Assembly (NCBI GenBank): GCA_013180625.2
Contig: SNVD02014566.1
Location: 248,001 to 312,000, forward strand
Direction: 5' to 3'
DNA length: 64,000 bases
Origin: Boswellia sacra
Taxonomy: Eukaryota > Streptophyta > Magnoliopsida > Sapindales > Burseraceae
In this document: positions 33,716-45,560 of the stretch, piece after piece
Position numbering within the stretch: the stretch's first letter is position 1
Layout of the letters: every line of letters begins with the position of its first letter
Made by a program: the position numbers and the translations under genes
Notes under the pieces: model-generated
Databases searched by the model: none
What the model saw: only the letters and a program-made list of their open reading frames with translations
What the model was told of the DNA's origin: nothing

Positions 33716-36253
33716 TTAACAAAGGAATAGACCATTTTTAAAATTTTATTACTAAAGATATCGGATGGTACTTTGTTTTACTCTCGTTCTCTTGATATTA
33801 TCCATTTCTCTTTTAACATACATCTCAACATACGTGCATATTAAAAATTAAAAAATATAGTAACTATCTAATATAATTTCATAAATTAAGGGAGTCAAAT
33901 TCATTTAATAAAAATATATTTCTTAAAATAATAATATTGTATATTCTAAGACCGAATGCTAAAATGACACTAAATATTTGTCACAACAACATACAAAACA
34001 GAAGTGTACTCAGTATAATATTACTTGTCATGCGGATGGTGCAATGACTTTATAAGTGACGTGTAATTTTAATTCTATACCATATATATTATTTGAAATG
34101 TATAATCTTGGAATAAATTTTAGCATGTTTATCACCACTCTAATTCTATCCAAAAAAAAAAAAAATTCCTACCTTCAAGTTACAATATCCTTGAACAATT
34201 AGTTGTTCTAACCACAAATTTCGATAGAGGAAAAAAAAATCCGAAGATCAAAATAATTTTGCATATAGGTTTTCTTTAATAGGCTTCAAACACTCAACAA
34301 CGACTCTTTAACTTCTTGCTAAGCAATAACGTAGGGATGTTAATTGCTATTTCCTGGAGAATTTTCAAGTATTTCAGAATAAGTGATATAAGGATTTTCC
34401 GAGTTAATTTCTAAATAAATACTAATTTCATTAATGCTTAAAAGAAGACAGAACAGAATTTAAATTGACCAGAGTCATCAACTACTATAAAGTCCTTTTC
34501 GACATAGTTTCTGTTGCACTTGAAAAAGGCTTAAAAATAACAAATTTCTCTTGTAAATTTAATAGGTGATACAAGTCTAGTCTTTCCATCTATGCAGACA
34601 ATTTACCTCCACGTGATTCTCGACCAGACAATAAAGACCACAACAACCATAGTCTTATGATAAATTATGAAATTAATGTGATTTAATTATTTAGCTCTCT
34701 ATGCCGGAACTGTCGCACCTAACGCTATTTCGTTCCTTTATGCAGCAAGGTAAGATGAATATTCGATGAGAGAAAAAATTATATGGGATGATATTATCTA
34801 ATAATATTGAAATGATATGTCAAACTATTAATGCTAAGTTATTTGACACAGACAATTATTTTTTATTTTTTTATTTTTTTCTATTCTCTGTGATCTTTAG
34901 TTATCATTTTTTTTTTTTAGATAAAGCTATCGAATCATCTTCTCTTTTTTTATTTTCTTAATCATCTGTATATATTGTGTGATCGGATGAATTCATTAAA
35001 TCAAGTCAATAATATGATTTGATGCATCCATGCTATGTAAGTATTTTCCATACGATAAACGCTGTACAATTATTTCAAACCCAACATCACATGCAGAAAA
35101 ATCAGGTGCTTTCGGAAGCGGGACAAGGTAATCAAAGCGCTGTGCTTGAAATATCACACATCGCCATCGGCCTTGGGAGAGATTGCAAGGGCCCACCACA
35201 GGGGAACCCATTGACTCCATTCCCACCATCACAGCCACTTTCCATTCCGCCTCCACTAACCTTCTAACTCCTCTCCTATTCCTCCTCTCTGCTGTGCTCC
35301 CTGTCTGAGCGAAGTCCCCCTTGCCTTTCTTCTTCTATTTAGTTTATCTCTGGGACAATTCATACGAAAACAATCCACTGGCCTGTTTGTAGAAGCACAC
35401 GAAGAAGACCCTACTGACAAGATGATAGGTAGAAGCTGGCTGTGAAAATTGAAAACGTGATACTCGGGTCTCGGTTTCAAGGGACAGGAATGAGATCATC
35501 GGTGACCTACGTTAACCTCGTTTAATTACGTGCGGTGACAAGACTCAAGTATCAACAGGCAGCAAAAGCCATGTTTTTAACGAGACTTTGCATTGAATTG
35601 CATGCCAGCCTTGCAATTTCTTTTGTCTTTACTTAGAGAGCATTTGTTGCCAGTGACAGATACACATTTTTACTCCCAACTTCAATGAAACTTGACATCC
35701 TTGTTATCCACTACCTAGAAAATACGATTACTAACATTCCTCGTAAATAAAAAATCAATACCTACCGAATAATGCACCCTGAACTATATGCATATAAATT
35801 CGATTGAACGAGTTGGCTAGACAATAATTTTAGCATTAATTACCTTTTTCTGAAAAAGTTGAGATTAATGTAAATAAAATGATGATAATATATACTTGGG
35901 CCTAATGATTACTTATCTTGCCTCAGTTATCCTAATTTATGTCTGAAAATGGGAAAATTATATGATATTGTGAAAAAAATCTCCTTATTAATAATGGTCT
36001 AAATATAGACTGTTAGAATATATTAATGACCTATAATAATTAAAAATAAATAATTTAATTTAAAAATTTATTAGTTAAACAACCGATTAAATAAATATAA
36101 TTTGATTAAGTTTCTCTAAGTTAGATGGAATATGTTAGATGGAAACTCGTTTTGAGTTCATCTATATGTCTATCTATAACATTTATATTAGTTAAATGCT
36201 CAAGTGATTTATTTAACAATAGTCGTTTACAAATAGTAAGAAAAATGGGATAC
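33716..36253. repeat. Downstream-type block of gene 2
   Basis: Noncoding as far as I can see. 34090-35900 is similar to 46000-47520 and 51180-52400, and always lies about 0.5-2 kb 3' of a DUF247 gene. Within it, about 34990-35480 has higher GC content and better conservation than its surroundings (compare 46600-46850 and 51600-51850). Its short ORFs are not conserved between copies. It could be an unrecognised regulatory or transcribed segment. Confidence 0.45.
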
Positions 36254-37656
36254 TCAAACGAGTAGCATTACTCCTTTAATGAAAACAACATAATTTACAA
36301 GGCTATACATAATATTATTAGATTTTACAAGCTTCAAAAGCATGATTACATAAATTAATGTTGCTGAACATACGGTTTGTATAAAAGTGAGAACTAGGAG
36401 TATAGATGCTGCAACGGTAGCTGTACCTTTCCAGGGATCGTTGAAATACACAGTTCGCAAGGTTGCCTTGGCATGGTTCCACGGATTCTTATAATGTGCT
36501 CTAAGAGTCTTGCTAATGTCAACGTAACAGGAATCACCGCATGCAATTTCTTTCCCAAGTTTGTTAAACATGTTGGCCACTGTAGCATGGTCACCAACAC
36601 GAGCCGAAATAATTCCCTCATCGGCAAGTAAATCTACATCCTTTTCCGTGTTGACTAGACAATCCATTAGGGCAATATAGTTGCAGACGTGTGTTTCTGA
36701 TGGATCTCTTAATGCATGGTAACACTGCTCAAAGGCCATCACATTTCGAATAAAATGTTCTGTGTCGTCATAAACTACCAACTTCGGAATTTGTAGCTCA
36801 ACAACTTCGCTCAAGCATCCACAACATCTTTTTCCCTTAGATTTTATGTCAAGTAAGCATTTTCGTTCAATATTAGGTTTAAACTTCACTCCTGACTGAT
36901 GCAACTTCACTGCACACGGAAAATCTACAATCTTTCCCTTGTTGCGCTCAACTGCGTAGTTTTTCAAGTAAATATGTCTTTTCAAATCAGTGAAATGTTT
37001 AACCTCCACCTCTGGGAAGTCTTCCCTTCGAAGCTCTCGATTGTCCTCCTTGAAAAGCACACAAGAAAGATAAAAGAGTGGAGGAGTACGAGTATTGGCA
37101 CAGACTAAGTCATATAGTTTCTTGATGACGAAGAACGGAAGTTGATTTTCAAGTAGTTCCAAGTCCATTTTTATGCAATTGAATAGTTGTGGCTGGTTTA
37201 TCAAACGATCAACTCGACGTTTCGTAAAATCCTAATAATAAACACGATGATAAAGACAGCATCATTTAGAATCATATTTACATAATTTATACTAGAGAGA
37301 CCAGATACCTCTAAGTAAAAACCTCGGATGGTCTTTTCTTCTCTTTTAACGAAGGCCTCGAAATACTTTAATATTTTCCGTCGACCGCATATTCGTACTA
37401 ATTCTTTTTTATATCTTTTTTTCTCATTTTCCATTTCAGCCAATTCCTTATCGTCGTAATGAAGAGGACCTATTGAAATTAATCGAGGAGAGTAGGCTTT
37501 TTCGTCTACTTCACGAAGACTTTTAGGAACCTTAAAAATACAAGCAGTCTCCATCCTTTCCTCAGTTATATCTATTACTATAGCTTCTCTGGATCCATCC
37601 TCAGCTGAGTCATTTCTCATTGTTCCTTGTCCTGGTGGTAAATTGATCATGATCAT
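36254..37656 (-). pseudogene. DUF247/UPF0481 gene 2, frameshifted
   Basis: Two minus-strand ORFs, 37201-37656 (151 aa, ATG start) and 36254-37204, together make a nearly full-length DUF247 protein. The N-terminal half has TACIFKVPKSLR, YSPRLISIGPLHYDD and NDAVFII. The second half resumes at INQPQLFNCIKMDLELLENQLPFF and continues through VKLHQSGVKFKP, LQIPKLVVYDDTEHFIRNVMAFEQC, THVCNYIALMDCL and the C-terminal membrane helix. The break is a single-base shift at about 37215-37235, since the second frame is open a few codons upstream of 37204. The tail after the helix is longer and hydrophobic (IYVIMLLKLV), unlike the GGWTP ending of genes 1 and 3. It is either a recent pseudogene or a sequencing error. 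Confidence 0.8.
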
Positions 37657-38160
37657 TAACCATCAAAATTATATAGGTAGAAATAATCCTTTTGTTGAAT
37701 TAGGAGGAGATGAATATTGAAAAGCAAATTAAATGATACGCCATCTCAGAAGTAATATATATTTTGGAAACAATGCCCACTGATTATTACCTTAACGCAA
37801 CGCAGTTATTCCATAAGTTCCCCTTTTATTAACTAATATACTAATATAACACAGATCATGCTCACTGCAATTTTTGAAGGAAAGTTAAACATGTATAACA
37901 TTCTAGCTAATTATATCTCTATGGATCTTTTTCTTATTCACTGTGTTACCATATATATATAATGTCAGGAATTAAATATTCTTTCTTGAAACTTTTTTAC
38001 TGGCTAGGTAAATTCTTATTCAAAGACACATTTGTAAATTATTGTAAATAAGCTCCTGTCAAATTTATCCTTTTAAGTATTTTAATATGAAATGGGAACA
38101 TAAATAAGCCCCCTGAAATTTGATAAATAACAATGAAACGCATAAGATTTTATAAATAAG

Positions 38161-38322
38161 TAATATTCTTACAAACTATTTATACAAATTGATATGTCAC
38201 GATTTGATGAAAAAAGTAAATTTCAAATTTTAATTACATTAATTAATATAGATCATGTTGCCATCATTTAATAATATTTTTATATATGTGAGTTTATATT
38301 GATAATTTGTAAAAGTAATGCT
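38161..38322. mobile_element. MITE-like element
   Basis: About 160 bp with inverted ends (left TATTCTTACAAACTATTTAT, right ATAATTTGTAAAAGTAATG). It is related to 481-640 and to 41021-41216 in opposite orientation. There is no coding capacity. Confidence 0.45.
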
Positions 38323-39767
38323 ACTCTTTATAAATATACACTTGACAAATATACATAAACACCCTTACCATATTAAGGGCAAGACATCATATTTACAGGA
38401 GGGTAAACCTGTAATTATGTATCCATTAATAAGACAAAAACAAAATTCTATCCATTTGAGGATAGCCGGGTCATCATAAATATTAACAATTTCTTATTTT
38501 AATAAACTTTTCTTGATAAGCAATAATTAAATTATTTTACATAGATAAATAGTTATATTAGATAATTCAGCCTAATCTGTAACCAACTTAATCACCATGG
38601 CTGTACAATGGTCCATTGTTGCTCCTGTTATCTTGTCAAACTGTAGTTAACGGTAATTGTGCGTACCTATGTTATTTGTGAAACTTCACAAGTCTATAGA
38701 CTATATGTTATTGTTTTATTAAACCTCAGGTCGTTGGGGAAGTAATGCCCCCATTTCTCAAGTTTCTCTCTCTAAAAAGTATTTTCAATATTCTTAAATT
38801 CTTAATTTTATATTTCAAAAATAATTTAAACATTCAGTTTAATCAAAACACTATAAAGATAAATACAAAAAGAAAATATAAATGTTACTAAAAATATCGA
38901 ATGCCAGTCTTGCTTGCACGGGTTCGGCTTTTCGTATATTTTAAAAAAAAAATAAAAATAAATCTTCCTTTAACCAGTTCATATTAAGCCAAAAACAGAA
39001 GCTAGGATTTTAGGACTCCAACTAGTTACTGTAGGATGTAGAATGAAAGAGGGTACCAAGTTGATTACTCTGTGCATCCAAACTATTTTTACAAGATGAC
39101 ATGTGTACCCTACAAAACAATCATAAAGTATTTCTTTGCGAAATTTGTATATGCTATTACCATATCAAAACGTTCTAATTAAATAGTTAAGCAGATTATG
39201 GCGATCTTGAGTAAGAATATAACGGTAAAGAGATGAAACAAATGCCAATAAGAAGACCAGAATATCATGGCCGAAAGAAATAATACCTATGTCATTAAAA
39301 GCTCCAAATTTGCTCCTCTTGGACGTCCGATAGATTTATTAATTAGTTACACTGCCTCGACCTCTCTCTTTGATAATCCGTTCTGGCAAATCCCCATACA
39401 TATATAGACAGCTGTCCGGCTGGCAAATAAACGTGTGTGTGTGAAGCTCCTCAGAACCTGCCATTAATTGTATGAAAAATCTAGATACATTTGTTATGTC
39501 ATATTAATGAGGTCACCGACGTGATACAATACTATTATTATGGTGATGCAATATTTATACACCTTGACTCTTCTACGAGATAGAAACAAATATTTAGGTA
39601 GACAAGCACTACTAAAAAATTGAACATATTTGACAGATTTTTTTTTCTTACAAGTTTTTTGAAATGTCAAATACTTTTGCCTAAATGAGCTTTAACATAT
39701 TAAATAGTCAAATTTTTGTGTCACTTTGAAATATTGGTCCAAAATTTTTGTCACTTTACAATACGAG

Positions 39768-39981
39768 AAGAGATATTTTAATATAAGATTTTTGATAAAA
39801 AATTAGATAAAATTTTTTAGTCATTGATCTAAAAAATTTAATAATTGAGATGATTGATGAGTTAGCTGTATTAAATATAATTTGTTGACTTTCAATCTCA
39901 ATTATTGAATTTTATAAAATTAATAATTAGAAAATTTTATCAATGAATTGTGTCCAAATTTTATATTAAAGTATTCTCTAA
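39768..39981. mobile_element. Near-palindromic AT-rich MITE
   Basis: The left arm (about 39768-39862) and the right arm (about 39885-39981) are imperfect inverted repeats of each other, sharing TATTTTAATATAA at the outer ends and AATTGAGAT near the centre. The superfamily is not assigned. Confidence 0.5.
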
Positions 39982-41020
39982 AATAATAGTACAAATGTAT
40001 GAGACCGTGTGGACCAAATTTAATTAAATATCAAAATCTCGTCTCATTTAACTCTAGTGGATAAATTTTCAAGTCCGATATCTTTACATTTAACTCTAGT
40101 TAATAAAATATTTAGATTATAAATTTCAGTTGTGCTTCGGCTACCTTCTATAAATAAATTATTATCCATAAAATTTTCACTCTTAGTGAACTACGTGTCA
40201 CAGTTATTTAAAAAAATTATTATATATAATTTAATTCAATAATCAATGTAAGATAATATTATATATAATATAGTTTTCTGTAGTTTATTCCGATCTAATT
40301 CTTTGGAATCAGATCAGTTTAGTCCTAAGCACCTCCAAAAATCACACAAAGAAAAAGAGAAAACAAATTTATCAATATTTGTAGAGTTAAATATTTCTCA
40401 CAGCAACCAACCTTGTTCTTGCTTTGGAATTTCGCTAACAAAAATGGCAAATATCTACCAATCTCCCAAGCCCGATGTGTCGCCTCCGTTAAATTTATTT
40501 TGATTACATTGTCCCACTTCAACTGACAGATATTGATTTTTTATTTGTTGCATGAACAAACAAAATAGACAGTCAGGTGCCACAGCTCTCGTAGGCAGCG
40601 GGACAAATTTTATTTTTCATATATTTAGTTAAAATATGAATAAATCACATTAATTCCATAGTTTACCATAAATTACTTTCGAGAAGAACAGCAGCTAAGA
40701 AGAGCTGAAGATTTTGAGAGCAGAAGGAAGAAAAAGCTGCAGTTTGACGTTGATTTATCGAGCGTTAATTTCTACCCATGGAGGCACATATATAGATGGA
40801 TCATGTGGTCTGGCATCCGTCTTTTGTGACACAGAGCCATTCAAGTGTTCACCCTCTCAAATAATTAACATAAATATCTATCTACCACGATTTGTCGTCT
40901 TCCAGTCTCATCAGCGATCACATCACACCGCACTCAATATTTCATTTGGTCCACGTAAGGCAATAATTCTGCACCTTAAATTTTTTTCATTGAAAATTAT
41001 TCGCCTTCTTTAAAAAAAAA

Positions 41021-41216
41021 TAATATTACTATTTATATAAATTCACACATATAAACTGATGTAATATCTTTATATAATCATCACATCATCCATATTAATT
41101 AATATCATTTATTATTAATATATATTTATCTAATCACTATATTTATTTATCAAATCACATTCTACTACGTCAATTTATATAAATAAATTTATATAAATAG
41201 TTTGTAAGAATAACAA
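41021..41216. mobile_element. MITE-like element
   Basis: About 195 bp with inverted ends (ACTATTTATATAAATT on both sides), same family as 38161-38322 in opposite orientation. The neighbouring copy at 42630 lacks it. Confidence 0.5.
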
Positions 41217-41414
41217 GAAAAGACAATATATCAAAAATTTTCCCGCAATTTCTAATTTTTTATTATTTCAATTCATAGTGATATCAAACTTTTCTGATCC
41301 TCCATCCACCAGATAAGACTGCTACGGTGGAACTCGCCCCGGCCTCTAATGGATTGCTAAAAATATCTTTAATACTGTGTATAAAAAATCCAAGAACAAA
41401 CAAACTAGACTAAA

Positions 41415-41700
41415 AGGATATAGCTACGATATATTATATATCGATATTTTAAATTTTAAAATTATAAATAAATTATAAATAAATTTATAAATTTTATATA
41501 TTTATTTATAATTTTTATATATTTATCAATAATATTTATATATTTATTTATAATTTTTATATTTTTATTAAAAAAAATATATTTATAATTTTTATACGAT
41601 TTATAATTTTTATATACTTATTTATAATTTTTATATATATTTAAAAATTAATATATTGATATGCATGAATAGTAATCAATGGTAACGTAATCATACCCTC
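41415..41700. mobile_element. AT-rich MITE-like insertion
   Basis: About 285 bp of repeated TTTATAATTTTTATAT-type sequence, inserted in the block that is continuous at 3640, 24835 and 42820. The ends (GGATATAGCTACG and the reverse complement GAGGGTATGATTACG) are only weakly inverted. The borders are approximate. Confidence 0.45.
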
Positions 41701-42254
41701 AAAGTTCGGACAAAAAATTATAATTTATTTCTATTCAATATTAAAATATATATTTTTATTCCACCAAGTCACATTTTTATTGACTTCAGTGTCGGACGAT
41801 GGGTCACGAGTGACCTATGTGTATATAGGTCAAGTGATGACTGATCCCATTTCAATTAATAAACAACCTTACTGTACTGAGGTCGGTAGCCCATTGAAAA
41901 TAACCAAACTTGTATTTCTGATGCCTTTTTACTGCTATCTCCTTTTAAACCTACTTTGTTAGTTAATCCAGAATCATGGATATACGAGCGATTCATTTTT
42001 CTAAGGTAAGTTACGTTACAAGAACCAGACGTTATTGCTCTTTCGATTAACTACTTTTAATTTCTTCAAGATATATACTGTCAAGAGTCTGAATTTTGTT
42101 TAATTTACATCATGCTGAGAAATTGAGTCCTTCAATGGTTTTGCGGATCTATGACCCTGATCCTCTTCATCGCAAGCTGGATTCAAGAGAGTATTGGTTC
42201 ACGCTCATAGATTACAAACTAACTTGAGCATGAAACTTGAATTACAAAGAACAA

Positions 42255-43587
42255 GGTAAAGCAACTAAGAAGAGCTGAAGATTTTGATAGCGGAGGGAAG
42301 AAATAGCTGCAGTTTGATATTGATTGATCTTAGCGTTAATTTGCACTCATGCACGCACATCTATAGATGGATCATGTGGTCTTAGTCTCCGTCTTCTTTG
42401 GCAGATAGCGATGAATCATGTGGTCTGGTATCAGTCTTCTTTGAAAGATAGCGATTAAAGTGTTTTCTCTCTCAAATAATTAACACACGTAATTAAATAC
42501 CTATCTACAGTGTATCTGTCGTCTTCCAGTCTCATCAGCGATCAAACCACACTGCACTCGATATTTCATTTGATCCCCATAAGGCAATAATTCCACACCT
42601 TTACCTTTTTTTTTTAATTGAAACTATTCATCTTCTTCTGGGATAAAGCAATATATCGATGGATTTTCTCGCAACCTCTAATTTTTTATTATTTCAATTC
42701 ATAAAAATATCAAACTTTTTGATTTTCCATCCACTAGATAAGATTGGTCTCTAATAGATTGCTAAAAATATTTTTAGCATTATGTATAAAAATCCGGGAG
42801 CAGACAAACTAGACCAAAGTTTGGACAAAAAATTATAATTAATTTCTATTCAGTATTAAAATATATATTTTCATTCCACCAAGTCACATTTTTAGAGACT
42901 AGTGTCGGATGTCACGAATGACGTATATATAAGGTGATAACTGACTCCATTTCAATTAATAAACAACCTTACTATACTAAGGTAGATAACGCATTGAAAA
43001 TGACCAGACATGTATTTGTGATACTTTTTTAGTTCTACCTCCTTGTAAATAGATTTTGTTAATTAGTTAATCCAGAATCGTGGATATAAGAGTGATTCAC
43101 TTTCCAAATTATGTAAAAAGAACTGGACGTTATTGCTCTTCGATTACTTACTCTTAATTTCTTCAAGAGATATTCTGTCGAGTGTAGAAATTTAATCCTT
43201 CTTCAATGTTTTGGCGGATCTATGACCCCGATCCTCTTCATCGCAAGTTGGATTCAAGAGAGTTAAGGTTCATGCTCATAAGTTACAAATTAACAAGCAT
43301 GAAACCTGAATTACAAATAGCAAATATTGGGCTTGATTTTCAATAATACATAACAAGAACGAAACTAATAGAGATTGTCGAGTCGATGGATGATTATTAA
43401 TTGACGGCGCTTAACTAACTAAACATACATAAGGTTTATTGATCCGTGTTTAAGCTAGTTTAATAAACAATTGTAGTATTTTCCCAGCATTATGCGCATA
43501 TGGGACCCAGAATCTTAAGGGGCAGAGTGACCTCTCGTGATCAGTCATGATGATTCGCTAATGGGCAATTAAATTTCTTATAAGTAA
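42255..43587. repeat. Duplicated flank blocks, second adjacent copy
   Basis: A second copy of the 3080-3790, 4415-4519 and 5727-6147 series, directly after the previous one, so a local tandem duplication. It has an internal small duplication at about 42355-42440 (GATGGATCATGTGGTCT and GATGAATCATGTGGTCT). No gene is seen. Confidence 0.6.
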
Positions 43588-43800
43588 TTAAAAAAACAAT
43601 AATATTAGCTATACAACTAAGTTACACAACCTAACACATACAAACTGAGAAAATATAAATCTATTGGATGTGTGGGTCTCATTTTATTTGTTAAAAATTA
43701 GTTAATTTTTTTTTATCCACCTAGTAAATTTGTGTCATGTCAAATTGTATAAGTAATATTGTATAATTTGGTTATATATCTAACATTACTCTTAATAAAA
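43588..43800. mobile_element. MITE-like element
   Basis: About 210 bp absent from homologous sites at 15862 and 30912. The inverted ends are TAATATTAGCTATACAACT on the left and, as reverse complement of the right end, TAATGTTAGATATATAACC. Similar end sequence occurs in 33409-33612, so they may be one family. Confidence 0.55.
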
Positions 43801-44320
43801 ATATATATAGCACGAATAAGAGAGACGATATGCGCAATTTTACGTGCAATTTTTTTATTTTACTTTTCAATTTTTGTCAATGGTTCAAACAGGGTAACAT
43901 TGCGAAATTAGGATAAGATTGTTAGTGTTGGAAAAATTCGTTTAATGTAATTTTCACCACCCGGGTTCGAATCACAATAGCATTGATTAATTTCTTTTTA
44001 CTAAATATATAAAAAGATAATGTTATAATAATTTGTCTGAAATCATGCAAGTAAGGAGATGGCTGGTAGTTAACCTCTAAAATCTAGCCTCTAAGACACG
44101 GGCTTGAGTTTTGGTACTTGCATTTTACATTAGAAAACCAAGCAAATTTGGCTAGAGAATTATGTGGAATTCAAAAATATAATGGGGTTGGGTTTACTCA
44201 GCAATACCAGCCCCAAACCGCACCTGGACTGCAGTTCCCTTACAAGGCCCTGTCCCCGTGCCTGAAGCCCGTAAATCAGGAAAATACGACCCATTCCGTG
44301 ATTTCTGCCACCCTAATTAC
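43801..44320. other. Intergenic with truncated hAT-like terminus
   Basis: 43801-44130 shows no gene. About 44180-44315 is GC-richer and ends in CCACCCTA, the reverse complement of a hAT-like TAGGGTGG terminus, but no second end or target duplication was found. The 90-aa ORF at 44118-44390 runs through it and is not credible. Confidence 0.35.
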
Positions 44321-45419
44321 ACTTAAATTTTATAAATTAAACGTTCTAGTATTAGTCATTTATTTATTGACATGTTTTTTCTCTCTTTAAATAGATTGAT
44401 GTTGATATATTCATCCTTCCAAACATCATATAACATATCAATTCTACATAAGAGTTTATATACATAATTTATAAATTTAGGTTTTTGTTCCATTATTAAA
44501 TAGTCAATTCTTTAATTACACTACTTAATCACTTAAAAAAAAACTAAGATTAGATGGGACTATATTTTACTCTTTCTCTTCACTTATCTTATAGTTATAA
44601 GAAAAATGAGACACATGATTTACCATTCAAATGAGTTACATAAATTTTTAATATTATTAAAATGTTATACCAATATAGAAATTATAAATATAAATAATCT
44701 TAATAATATATATTTTTAATAATATATGAAAATTTATTTATATAATTTAAATATTGTATGCCACATAAAATATTGTATGTTGATATATATGTTAGTCGTA
44801 TAAAAATTGATGAAATAATATTATATTTTTGTCCGTAACTTTTTTTATTTAATTACTTTGATATTAATATTCCACTATTTTTTCTATACAAGTTTGTATC
44901 TTATAAGTTTAAGTTAATATTTATGCATTGAATATTTTTCCCCTTTAGTCATGACAAGATCTTAAGGATTAATTTGAACATATCTAAGTCAAGAAGTTAA
45001 AAATAGCCAGTATCTAACTTAGCGCATATATCAATTAATCCCATACCAATAGCAACATTCAAATTTAACCTGTTCGATCGATGGTTTTTTGGAAATGAGA
45101 TTTCATGGATACTCATAGCATGTGATTCAGCATCACCATATGGGTTTTCAGTAAATTAATCTCAATTTCAGTTTCACTCCAAGTTCTGATGACAGCGGAT
45201 ATATTAATTAAACTTTTTAATTTATTGAGTAGTTAACCCGATCAACTGGTCGATTTAATACTACAATTTTGAGAGAAAAAGATATTTCATGGTAGAGAAT
45301 ATAATGGTATTACACAAAAGCCTACATTAGAAGAAAGTCAAGCTTCAAATGCAAAATCTCTCCACGATAAGTAACATTCTACTACGAGGAAGAAAATCAC
45401 AGCAGCTAGACTCGACTTC
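44321..45419. repeat. Duplicated 5'-flank block
   Basis: Close to 32100-33340, without a gene. It leads directly into a DUF247 stub in both units, so the two regions were duplicated together. Confidence 0.6.
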
Positions 45420-45560
45420 AAGGCGACGGCCGCCGAATGTTATACATGGTTTGCAAAAGAGTGACTACTAATAGTATATAAGCTGCGATGGCTCCCGTGC
45501 CTCTCCAAAGACCACTGAAATATACGCTCATCAATATTGCTTGGTAAGATTCCACCACAA
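45420..45560 (-). pseudogene. DUF247 C-terminal stub
   Basis: On the minus strand about 40 residues of the DUF247 end can be read: ILMSVYFSGLWRGTGAIAAY and then a membrane helix (ILLVVTLLQTMYNI). The WWNRTKA motif just upstream is broken by a one-base loss, and nothing upstream is coding. It is a relic of a fifth gene in the window. Confidence 0.75.

Larger units (their letters stand above)
37657..40089. other. Intergenic upstream of gene 2
   Basis: Mostly AT-rich sequence with no gene. It holds a MITE-like copy (38161-38322) and a near-palindromic AT-rich element (39768-39981). At about 39608 a CACTACTAAAAAATTG sequence resembles a CACTA terminus, but no partner end was found. Confidence 0.5.
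40090..42254. repeat. Duplicated flank blocks, first of two adjacent copies
   Basis: Matches 19550-19880, 22000-22150, then 22920-25010 and 30288-30620 without the hAT, MULE and Copia elements found there. It therefore supplies their empty sites. It contains two AT-rich insertions (41021-41216 and about 41415-41700). No gene is seen. Confidence 0.6.

Noticed and set aside
35019..35480. Overlapping 74-86 aa ORFs on both strands
   Set aside because: The homologous blocks at 46.6 and 51.7 kb do not keep these frames, so protein coding is not supported.
39600..39640. CACTACTAAAAAATTG as a second CACTA element
   Set aside because: No inverted partner, subterminal repeats or target duplication was found nearby.
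43955..43975. tRNA B-box-like GGTTCGAATC
   Set aside because: No matching acceptor stem, D-arm or anticodon arm could be found around it, and a SINE structure is not convincing.
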